This document shows positions 21,493 through 33,300 of a DNA stretch of 64,000 nt, in pieces. Source of the stretch: Erodium maritimum (taxonomy: Eukaryota; Streptophyta; Magnoliopsida; Geraniales; Geraniaceae). The position numbers and the translations under genes are program-made. Where the stretch lies: contig OY997589.1 in the NCBI GenBank assembly GCA_963921825.1, positions 86,102,523 to 86,166,522 on the forward strand, written 5' to 3'. The notes beneath the pieces are model-generated. The model was not told the DNA's origin, did no database searches, and saw only the letters and a list, made by a program, of their open reading frames with translations. How positions within the stretch are numbered: the stretch's first letter is position 1; each line of letters starts with the position of its first letter.

Positions 21493-22387
21493 TGTCACGC
21501 CCCAAATCCGGTTCTTGCCCGGACTCGAGACATGACTAGTAAAATAAAAATAAAGGAAATAACAATTTAACTCAAGTTCCAGAAAACTCCAATAAGTGAC
21601 TCGAATTCACAAAATGTAGTTCAAACACAAATAACCCTCTAAGAGTGTAATAGTAATCTTCCACAGTTTGGTTCAAAGCATAAAAATGTAAAGTACGAAG
21701 TCTCTATCATGTACCCACACCGAGAAGCGCCCAAGCTTCTACTCCTCAATCAAGCCTGTAGACACAACAGTAAAACATAGGGGTGAGCTTACGCTCAGTA
21801 GGGAAAACACATAACAAGGTAACCTTAAAACTCAAAGAATCAACGGTAACGCCCACAAGATCCATAATTCACCAACACAGTCCACAATAACATTACAAGT
21901 AAAATTCATTGGCAAAGTTAACATAAAGCTCTACAACCACATGCGATAAATAAACCGATCAATGCCGTGGCACATGAAGTCACCACCCTCCGATCCACAA
22001 CTTATGTGTCCTCTCGGATTTTCCCTCCAATCCAGAGGAGACGCATATCATTGAGACTATCGGAAACACCCTTCAGGGCACATGTCGTCGGAAGTCTCAG
22101 AAACGTCTCCAAGGGATTTTAGGTCATCGGGAACCCAGGGCCATACTCCCATAGGAAGCGCACACGTGGGCAATTTAATGATAAGCAGTTAATAATTGAA
22201 TAACGCACTCAACAGGAATTCGAAGTAATACAAGCTCAATAACCACCAATCCAAATCCACACACGGCTCAACCATCACCCATTCACCACAACACATAGTA
22301 CACGAATCACGCAACCATATCACACCAAATACACAATCCCAACTTACCGTTCACTTACCAGTTTCGAACCACCGGGGCATCGATCAC
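21493..22387 (-). repeat. Truncated 3' LTR (895 bp)
   Basis: Collinear with 25211-26105 at an offset of 3,718 bp, with only scattered single-base changes. The match ends abruptly after GCATCGATCAC. Confidence 0.95.
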
Positions 22388-25194
22388 TGGTCGGTTCTCG
22401 TAGATCGACCTGCGGGTCGGTTCGTAGATTCCTCACTCAACTGGCCTTCTCAGTCTAGACGTTCCAACGGTTGGCTCGAGGGCAAACTGTGCCACCGGGG
22501 CAGATCCAACGGACATTACTTCTCCACCCCGTCATGTCTCACGGGACTGGTTCTGCGACTGCAAGAATCCTGGGTCCCCTGCTTCCACGGATTGCGGCTC
22601 TCTGACGGTCTCAAGAAGCCTTTCGGCCTCGGCCTGGTCTTCCACGCCTTGGCGGTTCCTCAACATGTCTCTCTAACGCTAGTGTTTGCTCCACTAGTCT
22701 TGAATCGTCCACGGTTCTGAAGCCATGACTCAAACTGTGCCAAGAGAACTGAATCCCTTCTCAAATGCCTACAACGGCTCTTCTCGGTCGGTACCATCCC
22801 GGGTGTGAAGCGATACGGGATCATGAACCTCGCCTAATATCCATAAACGGTCACCCCTTTTCAATGCATAACCAAAATTGCCGGTGTCGGTCATCTCGAT
22901 TAGATCAAAGGGCATACTGTCCCAAGGACAGTCCGCTGAGCGGGTGGAAGCTATTTACAAATCTGTTATGCACACACTGCCACTAATACTGTGCTTCTCT
23001 CTCAGGCGGGGGGGTCGCGGAACATAAACTCCAACGAATAATCAAACACTCGAACGTATCAGGGTTATGGGTACTCAACTCCAACCATAATACAACTGCC
23101 TCGGGTTCCAACTTCCCGGATCAAACTGGTGTACTCAACTGAAGAAAACTCCTGAGTGCCTGGGCCGTGTAACCATCCACTTGGCTTGGCATCTCGGTAG
23201 TGACTGCGTCGGCGGTAGGCACAGACTCTTGTGCTGGCGTTGTACTCTCATGCTGAGCGCATCTAACACTGCGCGAACCACCTCCTCAATCGAGCTGCTT
23301 GAGTCGGCTCTGCGACTGGAGGAACTCTAGGTGATGACCCTACCGGTCTATTCCCAAAACTCTCGTGCTCTGTGGGAGTAGCTCCCTGGGCGCTCACTGC
23401 CCCTGTCAGAACGATAGTTGGTATCTGGCTCTGCCCCACAACTGGACGGCTCTTAGTACTCTCTCGGATAAAAACACGGGGCACCTCGCCATCTCACTTC
23501 CTTTAGCAACTATAGGTTCACAAAATCAGTTTAACCCAATCGGTTCGATTTGCCCAAGCATGACGTTCTCGTGCGTCTCCACCGGATCCCACTTGGACCA
23601 AAAGTAGTCGTAAAGTCAAACGTAACACTTACACAAACAAGAGACCCGCACCTCGTGCGTCTCACCCCAAAACAAAGGTTCGATCAAGTACAAGGACGTA
23701 CACGCGCGTCTCACAAGTCACCCACAGATACGCCCCTCACACTAGTAGATATATATACTCATATAATATAGCACACAAGTTCGCATCTCTACACGTCACA
23801 CAGCAACAACCAGCGATTTAGCAATCAACCCCAACTCTCACAGGAGGGTTCAACCAGGTCAAAGAAATCCACTCCTACAGGAGGATTCAAACTCAAGCAC
23901 ATCACACAAAAGGCACACGCAACAGGCATACCCCTTGCTCGGGTATCCTTTCACAGAGAGGGGTTTAGTACTCAACACAAATCAAACCAAGAATCGCCCT
24001 TACCCTTTCCTTCCCTTCCATGAATTCCCATTTCTTATCTTTTATTTCAAATCTTTTCATGTCGATCTCATGCTGTTACAATCTGATTCAGGCGTCCCCA
24101 AATCTCATTGCACAGCTTGACATCAAACATCACGCTCGACCACAGTGGCGCCCCTGAGTCAAGCCGTGATGGTGTAAACATTTTAGTTCTACCGAAAATT
24201 CGGCATGACCCATTCGTATTTTCCCTTAACCCTCCGCTGAAGCGGGACAACCACCAATACAATTTCACCAGATAAAAGTACACAGAGTTCTCACGCTCTT
24301 ACAAGGACATCACACAGTCAAATAAGGGAGTTCTCATGCTCCTAAAGTACACAATGCAATCAGTAGATGGAGTTCTCGTGCTCCCAAAATATTACGGGGT
24401 ACTCGTGCCCCAAACTCGCCACCTCCACGGGCTTACGGGATTCTCGTGTCCCAAATTCGCCACCTCAGCAGGCATAGGGGATACTCGTGTCCCAAAATCG
24501 CCACCTCAGCGGGCATACGGGATACTCGTGTCCCAAAATCGCCACCTCAGCGGGCATACGGGATACTCGTGTCCCAATCTCAACAATAATCCATGCTCGC
24601 AACTTACCGAGACTCTAACTCGTAAGCCAGCCAAACACAAACCATAACGCAACCACCAACACAAACAAAAGCGCGACTCTCATGGCCACCGAAACACAAT
24701 TAAGAACACGGGCTCTCATGGCCACTCAAGACTCAACAGTCAAACAAGGCTCTCATGGCCACTCAAACACCAAAGGTCAAGACACGGGTTCGACGACCCC
24801 ACTCAAAACACTTAACATCAACACACATGGAGCACTCATGCTCCAGACCAATAGTCAAATAAGTCAAAACTTGAGCAGGACCAAGCTACAACTTGAAAAT
24901 TCTCGAAGTAATACGCCAAAGGGCAACACCACCACCAACTGTTGGCTCACTCTACCATGTATGCATAGTGGGTCGGTCATTGATCGTTAATCCAATTCCG
25001 ATCTCAACCATTCGGCTTCACCGATCATTAGGGAGAGGATATCAATCAAGTAATGCAAACATTGTAGTGTAAGGTTCCATTTGGAACAACTCTTAAAGCA
25101 CTCAAGACTCAGACTTCCTAACTCTACCCACCTAATTGACTTCGGGCCGAGGTTTGAAAATCAGTTCAAAAGACACCTGTTTCAAATGAAACCA
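22388..25194 (-). other. Interior of the LTR derivative; no coding potential seen
   Basis: Contains a 42-bp repeat, about four copies, around GATACTCGTGTCCCAAAATC (24396-24580), and a looser CTCATGGCCACTCAA repeat (24670-24770). Short frames show no gag, protease, polymerase or integrase motif. Confidence 0.7.
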
Positions 25195-25207
25195 GGCTCT
25201 GATACCA
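25195..25207 (-). promoter_or_regulatory. Primer-binding site of the LTR derivative
   Basis: Minus strand TGGTATCAGAGCC, three bases from the LTR edge. Sets the orientation as minus and the right-hand LTR as the 5' LTR. Confidence 0.9.
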
Positions 25208-25210
25208 AAT

Positions 25211-27869
25211 TGTCACGCCCCAAATCCGGTTCTTGCCCGGACTCGAGACATGACTAGTAAAATAAAAATAAAGTAAATAACAATTTAACTCAAGTTCCAG
25301 AAAACTCCAATAAGTGACTCGAATTCACAAAATGTAGTTCAAACACAAATAACCCTCTAGGAGTGTAATAGTAATCTTCCACAGTTTGGTTCAAAGCATA
25401 AAAATGTAAAGTACGAAGTCTCTATCATGTACCCACACCGAGAAGCGCCCAAGCTTCTACTCCTCAATCAAGCCTGTAGACACAACAGTAAAACATAGGG
25501 GTGAGCTTACGCTCAGTAGGGAAAACACATAACAAGGTAACCTTAAAACTCAAAGAATCAACGGTAACGCCCACAAGATCCATAATTCACCAACACAGTC
25601 CACAATAACATTACAAGTAAAATTCATTGGCAAAGTTAACATAAAGCTCTACAACCACATGCGATAAATAAACCGATCAATGCCGTGGCACATGAAGTCA
25701 CCACCCTCCGATCCACAACTTATGTGTCCTCTCGGATTTTCCCTCTAATCCAGAGGAGACGCATATCATTGAGACTATCGGAAACACCCTTCAGGGCACA
25801 TGTCGTCGGAAGTCTCAGAAACGTCTCCAAGGGATTTTAGGTCATCGGGAACCCAGGGCCATACTCCCATAGGAAGCGCACACGTGGGCAATTTAATGAT
25901 AAGCAGTTAATAATTGACTAACGCACTCAACAGGAATTCGAAGTAATACAAGCTCAATAACCACCAATCCAAATCCACACACGGCTCAACCATCACCCAT
26001 TCACCACAACACATAGTACACGAATCACGCAACCATAGCACACCAAATACACAATCCCAACTTACCGTTCACTTACCAGTTTCGAACCACCGGGGCATCG
26101 ATCACCTGATTGCACCGTTCGGCACAACCAGTCATACTCGATACCCCCAACAACCAATCAAGTAAATCAAGTAATCATTCGAATACAGTCAACGAGCAAG
26201 TACGAGTATGATCAACTTAATCATAAAGCCTTCAAATAGCATTCAAGCATGCAATTTCGCTAGTTTCATTAGACTCTTTAGCCTATCCACTAAGCAATCA
26301 ACAACCAAGCATGTGATCCTATCACGCAACTAATCCGAGGGCTTTGCCAAGGCTCCTCTACCAGACAATCATATCCCAAGTATTGAAAGCGAATTACACT
26401 AGTGATTGGCATCCTAATCGGTCACCACTAGACTCTCCGGTTATTAGCAATTGAAAGACGATTAAGCTAGTTATTCGCATCCTATATGCATGTCTAGGAC
26501 CTTTTCCAATTTTATTAACTTAGCATGCATACTAGGCATCATAAACGAGAGGTTAAGGCTTTCCCTACCTCAAGGTCTTCCTCTCAACACTTTGATGAAG
26601 CCCGGTGGTCACCGCTCCGTTCTTCACTCGGGTCCCGGCGTGATCTTTTCTCCTCTAGCTCGGGTCCAAGCCCTTGATCTCGGGCGAAGTCCCATCTAGA
26701 TTTGACAAAGAAAGATCCAATCAAACAAACGATAAAAGTCCACAGTTCCTCTGATTTAACCACAAAATACCCAGTCCAAAATCTCACCTTGAGTTCGTTA
26801 AACCGGTTAATTAAATCTGATTTTAAAACGGTTTCCTTAACAGTCCGATTGACCCGGATCCGAACCCGAACATGGTCCAGACCCGGTCTTGAGGTCCAAC
26901 TGGGCTCAAGGCCCGAATCCACAATGGGCCAAGGCCCTTCTTCTACTCTGCTTGACCAGAGAACTAGCTGGACCGGCCCTGGGCCCAAGGCCCAAAGCCA
27001 CTGGCCCAAACCCTTCTGGTCCAGGCCCTGTTGCCGGCCCAGTTCCCCTTCCCAAGCCCAAGACTCGTCCGAGTTCGGGATCGAGTTCGTCCCTGCTCCG
27101 GCGAACCCGAAATGCTCCGGCCGTCCCTTACGGCGTCAACGGAAGCACGGGAGAGGGGGAAAACGAAGGTTGACGGCGTGGGGGTCGCTGGCGGCGTGGT
27201 GGCTGCGCCGGGAGTACCAGGAGATGTGACCCAGAGCCTACCCACCTCAGATCTGGCGGAGGCGGAGCTCACCGGCGATGGCACTGGTCGGAAAAGCTCG
27301 AATCGAGCTCGCCTTGGTGCCTTTCCGGTCATCGCGAGGTCGGAGAAGAAGGACGCGACGGGGAAATGGTTCGGACCCGCTCTATTTCTCCGTCGCCGGC
27401 GATGTTCAGGGCTGAGAAGAACGGACGGCGAGGGTTTTGGTTCCGCAGCGAGAGAGAAGGTCGAAGGGGAAACGGGGTGGCTTCTCTGGTTTTGGGGCTT
27501 GCTCGAGAAGAAGCAGAACGAGAGGGGGATGGTGGAGGTGGGAGACGTGGTCGGAGATGGAGGAACAGCTCGGAACTGAGGCTCCGGTCGGCGAGGCTCG
27601 AGAGAGGAGGAAGGCACGCCTCGGGACGCGTGCATGAACAGTGGGAGCTGAAGAGCTCGTCCCTCCTTTTGTTGCTAGGGTTGGGCTGTGCACTGCTCCT
27701 GGGCTTGAGGCTCGCGAATTTGGGCTTGAACATGGCCCAATTCTTAAGTAGCCCAACCTCTTTTTCCTTCATCTTTTTTTTTTCTTTCCAAACACTTACT
27801 CGTTGCAAAAACCACCTCGACGTCTCCTAAATCGAATTAAAACCCTTTTTGAAAGGGCGGGGTTCTACA
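25211..27869 (-). repeat. Complete 5' LTR (2,659 bp)
   Basis: Ends TGTAGAACC...GGGGCGTGACA on the minus strand. The 26106-27869 part has no partner in the left LTR. Its GC-rich open frames at 26580-27830 are on both strands, show no domain and are not called as genes. Confidence 0.9.
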
Positions 27870-27874
27870 GTTAG

Positions 27875-28055
27875 AGTTTGAGGGTTAGAGTGTTGGGTTG
27901 AGTTCTAGGGTTAGGGTTGTAGGGTTAGGGTTTTTCTCGTTTAGAGTTGACTTATTAAGGTTTGTTTTAAGGTTTCCAGTGTTGAGGTTTATGGATAAGG
28001 GTTTGAGGATTGGTTTTAGGGATTAGGGTTTAGGGTTAGAGACTTTGGGTTGTGT
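27875..28055. repeat. Degenerate TTTAGGG-type tract, right part
   Basis: Continuation of 21285-21487 after the LTR insertion, with GGGTTAGGGTTGTAGGGTTAG and similar words. Confidence 0.75.
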
Positions 28056-28061
28056 CCTAAT

Positions 28062-28140
28062 CGGCAGCGGATTGAACTACTCGGCGGGGGAATGACTTCA
28101 TTCGGCGGGGGAATGACTTCATTCGGCGGTGGATTGGGAC
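28062..28140. repeat. CGGCGG..GAATGA array C
   Basis: Four units with CGGCAGCGGATTGA, CGGCGGGGGAATGACTTCAT and CGGCGGTGGATTGG, directly beyond the 3' end of the first small gene. Confidence 0.75.
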
Positions 28141-28235
28141 CAGAATCATCGGTATATTACAAAACAATACATAAGATAATTTCATTTTATTTAATCCAAA
28201 TAGCATACTTATGGAAGTTCAAAAACATTAATATA

Positions 28236-28586
28236 TTACTCATCTAGCAGACTATTAAGGAGCCTCTCCTCAGCTTCTTTACATTCGTCCATCCACTGTA
28301 CGAAAGCAGGAAACCATCGAGGCTCTTCGTAAGAAGGCCTCCGAAGATCACAATCCATTCCGTCAAATTCTGGGAACTGAAAGGGGTGTTCACCATCAAG
28401 GGGTGGAGGACACCGTAGGTTCTTCTGTTGCAGGGCTTCCTCAATTCGGTCCACCCGCTGATGTGACTCAGCGAGTAGGCGGTCGTACTGAACCAGCCAC
28501 GGTGGTGGCGCGACAAATACTACAGTTCCGGCGTTCTCACGACGCCTCCACCTACGCTCAAGACGAGGATCGTTGTTGGATGCCAT
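28236..28586 (-). CDS. Small protein of unknown function, 116 aa, paralog of 29198-29587
   Basis: I do not recognise a family. The protein is charged, with no signal or membrane segment. Residues 28-60 (PPWLVQYDRLLAESHQRVDR onward) look like a short amphipathic helix or coiled coil. Next come a CPPPLDGEHPF turn and a C-terminal block with EEPRWFPAFVQWMDECKEAE and RLLNSLLDE. The same blocks, in the same order, occur in the paralog at 29198-29587. A TATA box lies at 28737-28743, and TTTGTGACAGG just before the ATG may be a splice acceptor of a 5' UTR intron, as in the paralog. It sits between motif arrays C and D inside the MULE. Conservation of promoter, possible intron and protein argues that it is, or recently was, expressed. 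Confidence 0.7.
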   Translation of the reverse strand: MASNNDPRLERRWRRRENAGTVVFVAPPPWLVQYDRLLAESHQRVDRIEEALQQKNLRCPPPLDGEHPFQFPEFDGMDCDLRRPSYEEPRWFPAFVQWMDECKEAEERLLNSLLDE

Positions 28587-28736
28587 CCTGTCACAAACAT
28601 ATGTACGAGTCGAATTAAAATAAAACTGATAGGTTGTATGAATTTATAATGCAAAAATAGTACCTACAAAATGTTTGTGTTTGACGGTATGACAGATAAG
28701 AGCGTTGGAGTGCAAGGAATGGTTCTCCTTAGCCCA

Positions 28737-28743
28737 ATTTATA
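28737..28743 (-). promoter_or_regulatory. TATA box of small gene 1
   Basis: Minus strand CTATAAATTGGG, about 155 bp upstream of the ATG. The second small gene has CTATAAATGGGG at the same distance, followed in both by a CCATT...ACTCCAAC stretch where transcription could begin. Confidence 0.6.
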
Positions 28744-28937
28744 GACGTGGTGAGACATGGGTAGGTTGGTGTGTGTGTGTGTCCTAATAAATGTGATACA
28801 TTAATATGTTGACTGTCTTGAATGTAGTGCGTGCATAGAATTCATTGCATACATTAATATGTTGACTGCATTGAATGTAGTGCGTGCATAGAATTATGTG
28901 CAATGCAATTCATTGAATCTAATTGCCAAAACAGATA

Positions 28938-29140
28938 CTTCAATCGGCGGGGGATTGAATTACTCGGCCGAGGAGTGACATGTTCGGCCGAGGATTGAAT
29001 TACTCGGCCGAGGAGTGACATGTTCGGCCGAGGATTGAATTACTCGGCCGAGGAGTGACATGTTCGGCCGAGGATTGACATGTTCGGCCAGGGCGTAAAA
29101 TATTCGGCCGGGATGATTGAGATAATCGGCGGGGTTGGTA
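28938..29140. repeat. CGGCCGAGGATTGA array D
   Basis: A 45-bp composite unit (CGGCCGAGGATTGAATTACT then CGGCCGAGGAGTGACATGTT) repeated about three times, ending in diverged units. It lies between the promoter of small gene 1 and the 3' end of small gene 2. Confidence 0.85.
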
Positions 29141-29197
29141 CAAGTCAACACTTTATTCATCCAAGCACCATAAGGAATACAGTTCAAATACAGTACA

Positions 29198-29587
29198 CTA
29201 CGCAGCTAGCAGAATGTTAATGAGCCTCTGCGTAATTTCTTTGTTTCGAACCATCCACTGTCTGTACTCCCGGAACCAAGTAGGCTCCTCCCAAGAATGA
29301 AGAAGGTCATCCTCGTTCATCCGCGGTTGAAGAAATGGGTTGTCACCAGGAGGGAGCGGAGGACATGGTAAATTTTTCTCGCGCATTAGGGCCTCCAGTT
29401 GGTCCAGCTGCTGATTTGCTTCTTCAAGTAACCGGTAGTACTCTACCGACCATGCTGGTTACGGTGCTTGATACAGTCGTTCGGGGATTCTGACTATTCT
29501 CCCGTTGGCCAACATTGTGACGTATTCTCCGGCTAGCTCCTCTCTTATCCATCGACGCTCCTCATGATTCACATCGTTGGGATCCAT
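29198..29587 (-). pseudogene. Second small paralog, 129 codons with one internal stop
   Basis: Reading from the ATG at 29587 gives MDPNDVNHEERRWIREELAG and IVRIPERLYQAP, then a TAA, then in the same frame PAWSVEYYRLLEEANQQLDQ, KNLPCPPLPPGDNPF, EEPTWFREYRQWM and TQRLINILLAA. Order and spacing match the intact paralog at 28236-28586, so a single base change has interrupted an otherwise preserved frame. TTTCTGACAGA just before the ATG matches the possible acceptor of the other copy. The TATA box is at 29750-29756. Reinitiation downstream of the stop (Met near 29386) would leave the C-terminal half. Function unknown. Confidence 0.7.
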
Positions 29588-29749
29588 TCTGTCAGAAACA
29601 ATTACATCGTTACACTAGAAAAAAAAACACATCCACAAAAAAAAAGGCAACAACATGCATCGAATACCTCTTCCGATAAAACTTGACAGATACTTGGTAG
29701 GCTGGAAGTGACAATTGTTGGAGTACAGATAATGGCCCTTGTACGCCCC

Positions 29750-29756
29750 ATTTATA
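29750..29756 (-). promoter_or_regulatory. TATA box of small gene 2
   Basis: Minus strand CCTATAAATGGGG, about 165 bp before the ATG; see the matching element at 28737-28743. Confidence 0.6.
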
Positions 29757-29953
29757 GGCCCGATGCGAGTAAAGAGGGTTGGAGTGGGTGGATGAGTGGG
29801 TGTGTATCCATTAATATGTCTTGGATGGTGAGATACATTAATGGGAGACAGTATTATGCAGAGTTTGTTGGATGTAGTGAGTGAATAGGGATTGGGTGGT
29901 GAGATACATATTGTGTACAGTGAAGTGCAGATTTTGTACAGGGAGTTGTTACA

Positions 29954-30195
29954 TCGTCGGCGGAGGATTGGGATATTCGGCGGAGGATTGACTATGGTCA
30001 GCGGAGGATTGATATATTCGGCGGAGGATTGACTTTGGTCAGCGGAGGATTGGGATATTCGGCGGAGGATTGACTATGGTCAGCGGAGGATTGGGATATT
30101 CGGCGGAGGATTGACTTTGGTCAGCGGAGGATTGGGATATTCGGCGGAGGATTGACTATGGTCAGCGGAGGATTGATATATTCGGCGGAGGTACT
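29954..30195. repeat. CGGCGGAGGATTGA array E, 41-bp period
   Basis: Alternating TTCGGCGGAGGATTGACT and GGTCAGCGGAGGATTGGGAT units, about six repeats of the pair. It separates the promoter of small gene 2 from the 3' end of the Ulp1-type gene. Confidence 0.9.
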
Positions 30196-30320
30196 GGAAA
30201 AAATTACGATATATGCAAAAATAAACTTTCAAGGTCTAACACATATATATGCAAAAATAAAAAGCAGATACTGCAACAGTCACACGTTTTGGGGTTTCAG
30301 TTTATATAGAGTACAAAAGT

Positions 30321-33300
30321 CTACAAAAGATGTTGGTGATCCGTCAGCATATGAACACAATACTTCTTGCGGAACTGGCGAATTAGGCTGGTTCTCATGT
30401 TAGGCTCGATATCTAGTCCCGCCAACTCAAGTTCGATGAACTTAAGTGCATAGATCCCAGAATCGCCCGTCCTACAAACGCAACACAATATAATATATTA
30501 TGTTGAAGTTGTGAAATTATTTAAACTAAGTGAAAAAATTATTAAAGGACTTGTGACATACTTTGTAACTTGAGGTAGATGGGCCACCCTCTCGAACGGG
30601 AAGTCCTGCTCATAAGGCGTCAACGTCTCGGTTGTTCCGGGTAAAACACGATGGAGCATCTTGGGGATCATATGCACATAAGGTTGCATTGCAGTCACTA
30701 ACTTGTTGGCGGCTAGAGCTTTTGTACAGCTGTCGTACATTTTGATCCTACGCGCCTGTACATCAACGACCAGCAATAACCAGTGGCCCATCACCAATCT
30801 CACAGGAAAATAAATGTGCTCCGCATACGTCCACGCCTTACTATGCATCACCGACAACTTCCCCCGAGCATATTCCATCAGACGGAGGTCTGGTTCAACT
30901 CGGGCTTCAAACTGGGCCTCCAATAGTTTATGGAACAGGACATCCAGTACTATTTGCCCCGGAACTTTGAAAACCCTAGGATACCGAAGTTGCCTCAACC
31001 GTATGCCAGTAAACGCATCATCCACCATCTGCAGAAACGTAGTACTGTTTATAAGGATTAACAAAATTAAAGACTGCAGAAAGTTAATAATTTAAAACTA
31101 ATTAAAACCTACCTCTTCTGTGACCCATCTAGCGCTTGTTGCGAGGGCATCGAAATAAGTGTTGTGCCTCGGGGCATCCGCGGGGAAACGCCTCTCGTCG
31201 ACGGCCTTCGAAACCACGGCCAGCTGATGAGGTATCGTCTTTGTGGGCTTCCATTCTGTCACCTCAGTCCCTAGTATCGTACTAACCACTCGGGATCTCT
31301 TCCTCTTCCGTGAACTGGGAGCCGGGGGACTGCCGAGGATATCAAATAAAGCTCCCCGCACAAGAGGACTACCATGTTGGGCCGTAGACTGAACCTCCCC
31401 AGTGCCTTCTGCCCCCTCATCTGCAGCTTCTTCTGAGTTGTCCCTAAGCCAAGAAGTCACTGTCTGATATGCACCCTCAGTAGGCTCAGCTGCAGCCACC
31501 TGCTCCGAATGATGCTGATCCTCCGACTCCCCCACCTCTTCAACTGCTGCACATGATGCTTGTGCCTGAGGCGTAACAACCCTCACAGATACAGGGAGAG
31601 TCTCAGACACTGCCACCTGATGCGCTCCTCCAACCGAGGTACCTGATGGACGACCAGCAGAATGAGCCTGAGACTGACAATCAGCAACCTCCTCCACATG
31701 GGCAGCAAGAGGATCGCCGGGGGGCCATGAGAATGGTGGCGTGAACCAGATGGACGGGGACCCGACTCGTCTCGCTGGGGGGGTGGATGCGACTCGGATG
31801 GCAGGCGCTGAGGCACGTCACGGGCACCGGCCTGGGCGCGAAGTAGGTTGAGGATCTCAGTTAGTTGACCCTCAACCGCTCGTAATCTACCGTCCACACC
31901 TCGGATCTCGTCCCGGACCGTTCGGATATCATCCCGGACAGCCTGGATATCAGCCGGGACTGCCGACTGAGCACCAGCCCGCCCCCTTCCTCCTGAGCAG
32001 TGTGTACGGGGTCTTCTTCACTGTTTCGATCACCGGCCCTATCTGCCTGCGCCTCAGCCTGACGAGACGACTGGCCAATTTCCATCGTTCTGGCTGCCTC
32101 CTCACCCACCTCCTCATCCACAACCGGGTTCCCTTCTTCATCCTCCCATTCAATTGTCCCGCCCCTCTCTAGAATTTCAGAAATCCTGTCCGTTCTAGGA
32201 TTCCTCTCCACTGCCGGTATTTCTGCGATATCCTACATCCACGGACGTTGCATCTCTGCTCCGTAGGTATGAGGATACTCTGGGCCACCTGCACCTGCAC
32301 ACAAATTACATTTACATGAATTTGATATTCCCGATGTCCTTCAGAAGTACGTTAATATATACATGCAATTGAATTAAATTGCTTAAATTGTATTACCTCA
32401 GGTTTTGCAAGTTCTGCAGTAACTGCTTCAGCCGCCGGTGCCTTTTCCCACGGCATGTTCCATTTGAACATTCGTGGAAACTCATCTGTGTATTCCTCGT
32501 TCTCCTTCACAAATGCTTCGGCAAGTTTGGGAATACACTCCAATGCCAATATCTATTACGTACAGAAGTTAATTTATCAGCGATAATATGATTTAGAAAA
32601 TGATAAAACTATTAATAAATAATTGGACTGATGTTACTTACCATTAACGCAAGGATAAAACAAGAGAAGGTGTATGTCGCACCCCTTCTATCTGCTCCCA
32701 AGCCCTCGGACTTAGCTCTCAAGTCTCGAAAGCACTCATCCCTCAGACGTTTGAAGGACACATATCCCCAGGGGAACCTCTCAAACATTTCTATGTTGTC
32801 CACAAGCCCCAACCACTTCGCATCGATCGCTTTGTGTTTTTTTGAATGGGGTTCCAAACAATCCCCAACGAAGATCAAGTTAATGACCTTGCAAATTTCT
32901 CGCTCTTCCGCGATTCTTCGGCGGCCTATCGACAGGTTGTCTTTTAGTTCTTTTAACTTCTTCTCAAGGTCTAAAACCGACACTCCACGATTGTGATCTT
33001 GGAAATGTCTTTGCTTGAATGCTGTCGACTTCATTTGCTCTACCAACGCTGGGTCTTCCAAATCTGGAGCTGAGCAGCATAACCCAGTGATGATCGCATA
33101 CTCCTTGATGGACAACCTAATTGGTGTCCCTTTAACGACGAACCACACCTCAGACCATGGACAAACATCTGCGCTCCTCACGACAAGGGCCCACGCAATG
33201 TTGTTTGACTGGTTAAACTTCGTCGGTAAGTTCAGGAACTTACCGAAAGGACCCTGCTCAATAGCTGCAACTATGTTCTCATTACCATCCCTTAACTCCT

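Larger units (their letters stand above)
21493..27869 (-). mobile_element. Non-coding LTR retrotransposon derivative inserted in the MULE
   Basis: Flanked by perfect GTTAG repeats (21488-21492 and 27870-27874). On the minus strand: complete 5' LTR 27869-25211 (TGTAGAACCCC...GGGGCGTGACA), primer-binding site at 25207-25195 (initiator-Met type), non-coding interior, and the last 895 bp of the 3' LTR (22387-21493). The first 1.76 kb of the 3' LTR and the adjoining interior are deleted at 22387/22388. The shared 895 bp differ at about five positions, so the insertion is very young. No gag or pol motif appears in any frame. LTR ends and layout resemble the solo LTR at 52349-55207. Confidence 0.9.

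Noticed and set aside
26584..27830. Several overlapping Pro/Arg/Gly-rich frames on both strands
   Set aside because: GC-rich part of the large LTR. Frames are open through composition, with no motif and no splice logic.
21285..28055. True telomere or chromosome end
   Set aside because: The repeats are degenerate, short and flanked by transposon DNA on both sides.
20770..30195. CRISPR-like appearance of regularly spaced CGGCGGAGGATTGA repeats
   Set aside because: Plant nuclear DNA; spacers are not unique but part of longer repeat units.
31098..31697. Independent gene with a Glu/Ser-rich 199-aa frame
   Set aside because: It is the end of exon 3 of the Ulp1-type gene: it ends at a GTAGGT donor in phase with exon 4.
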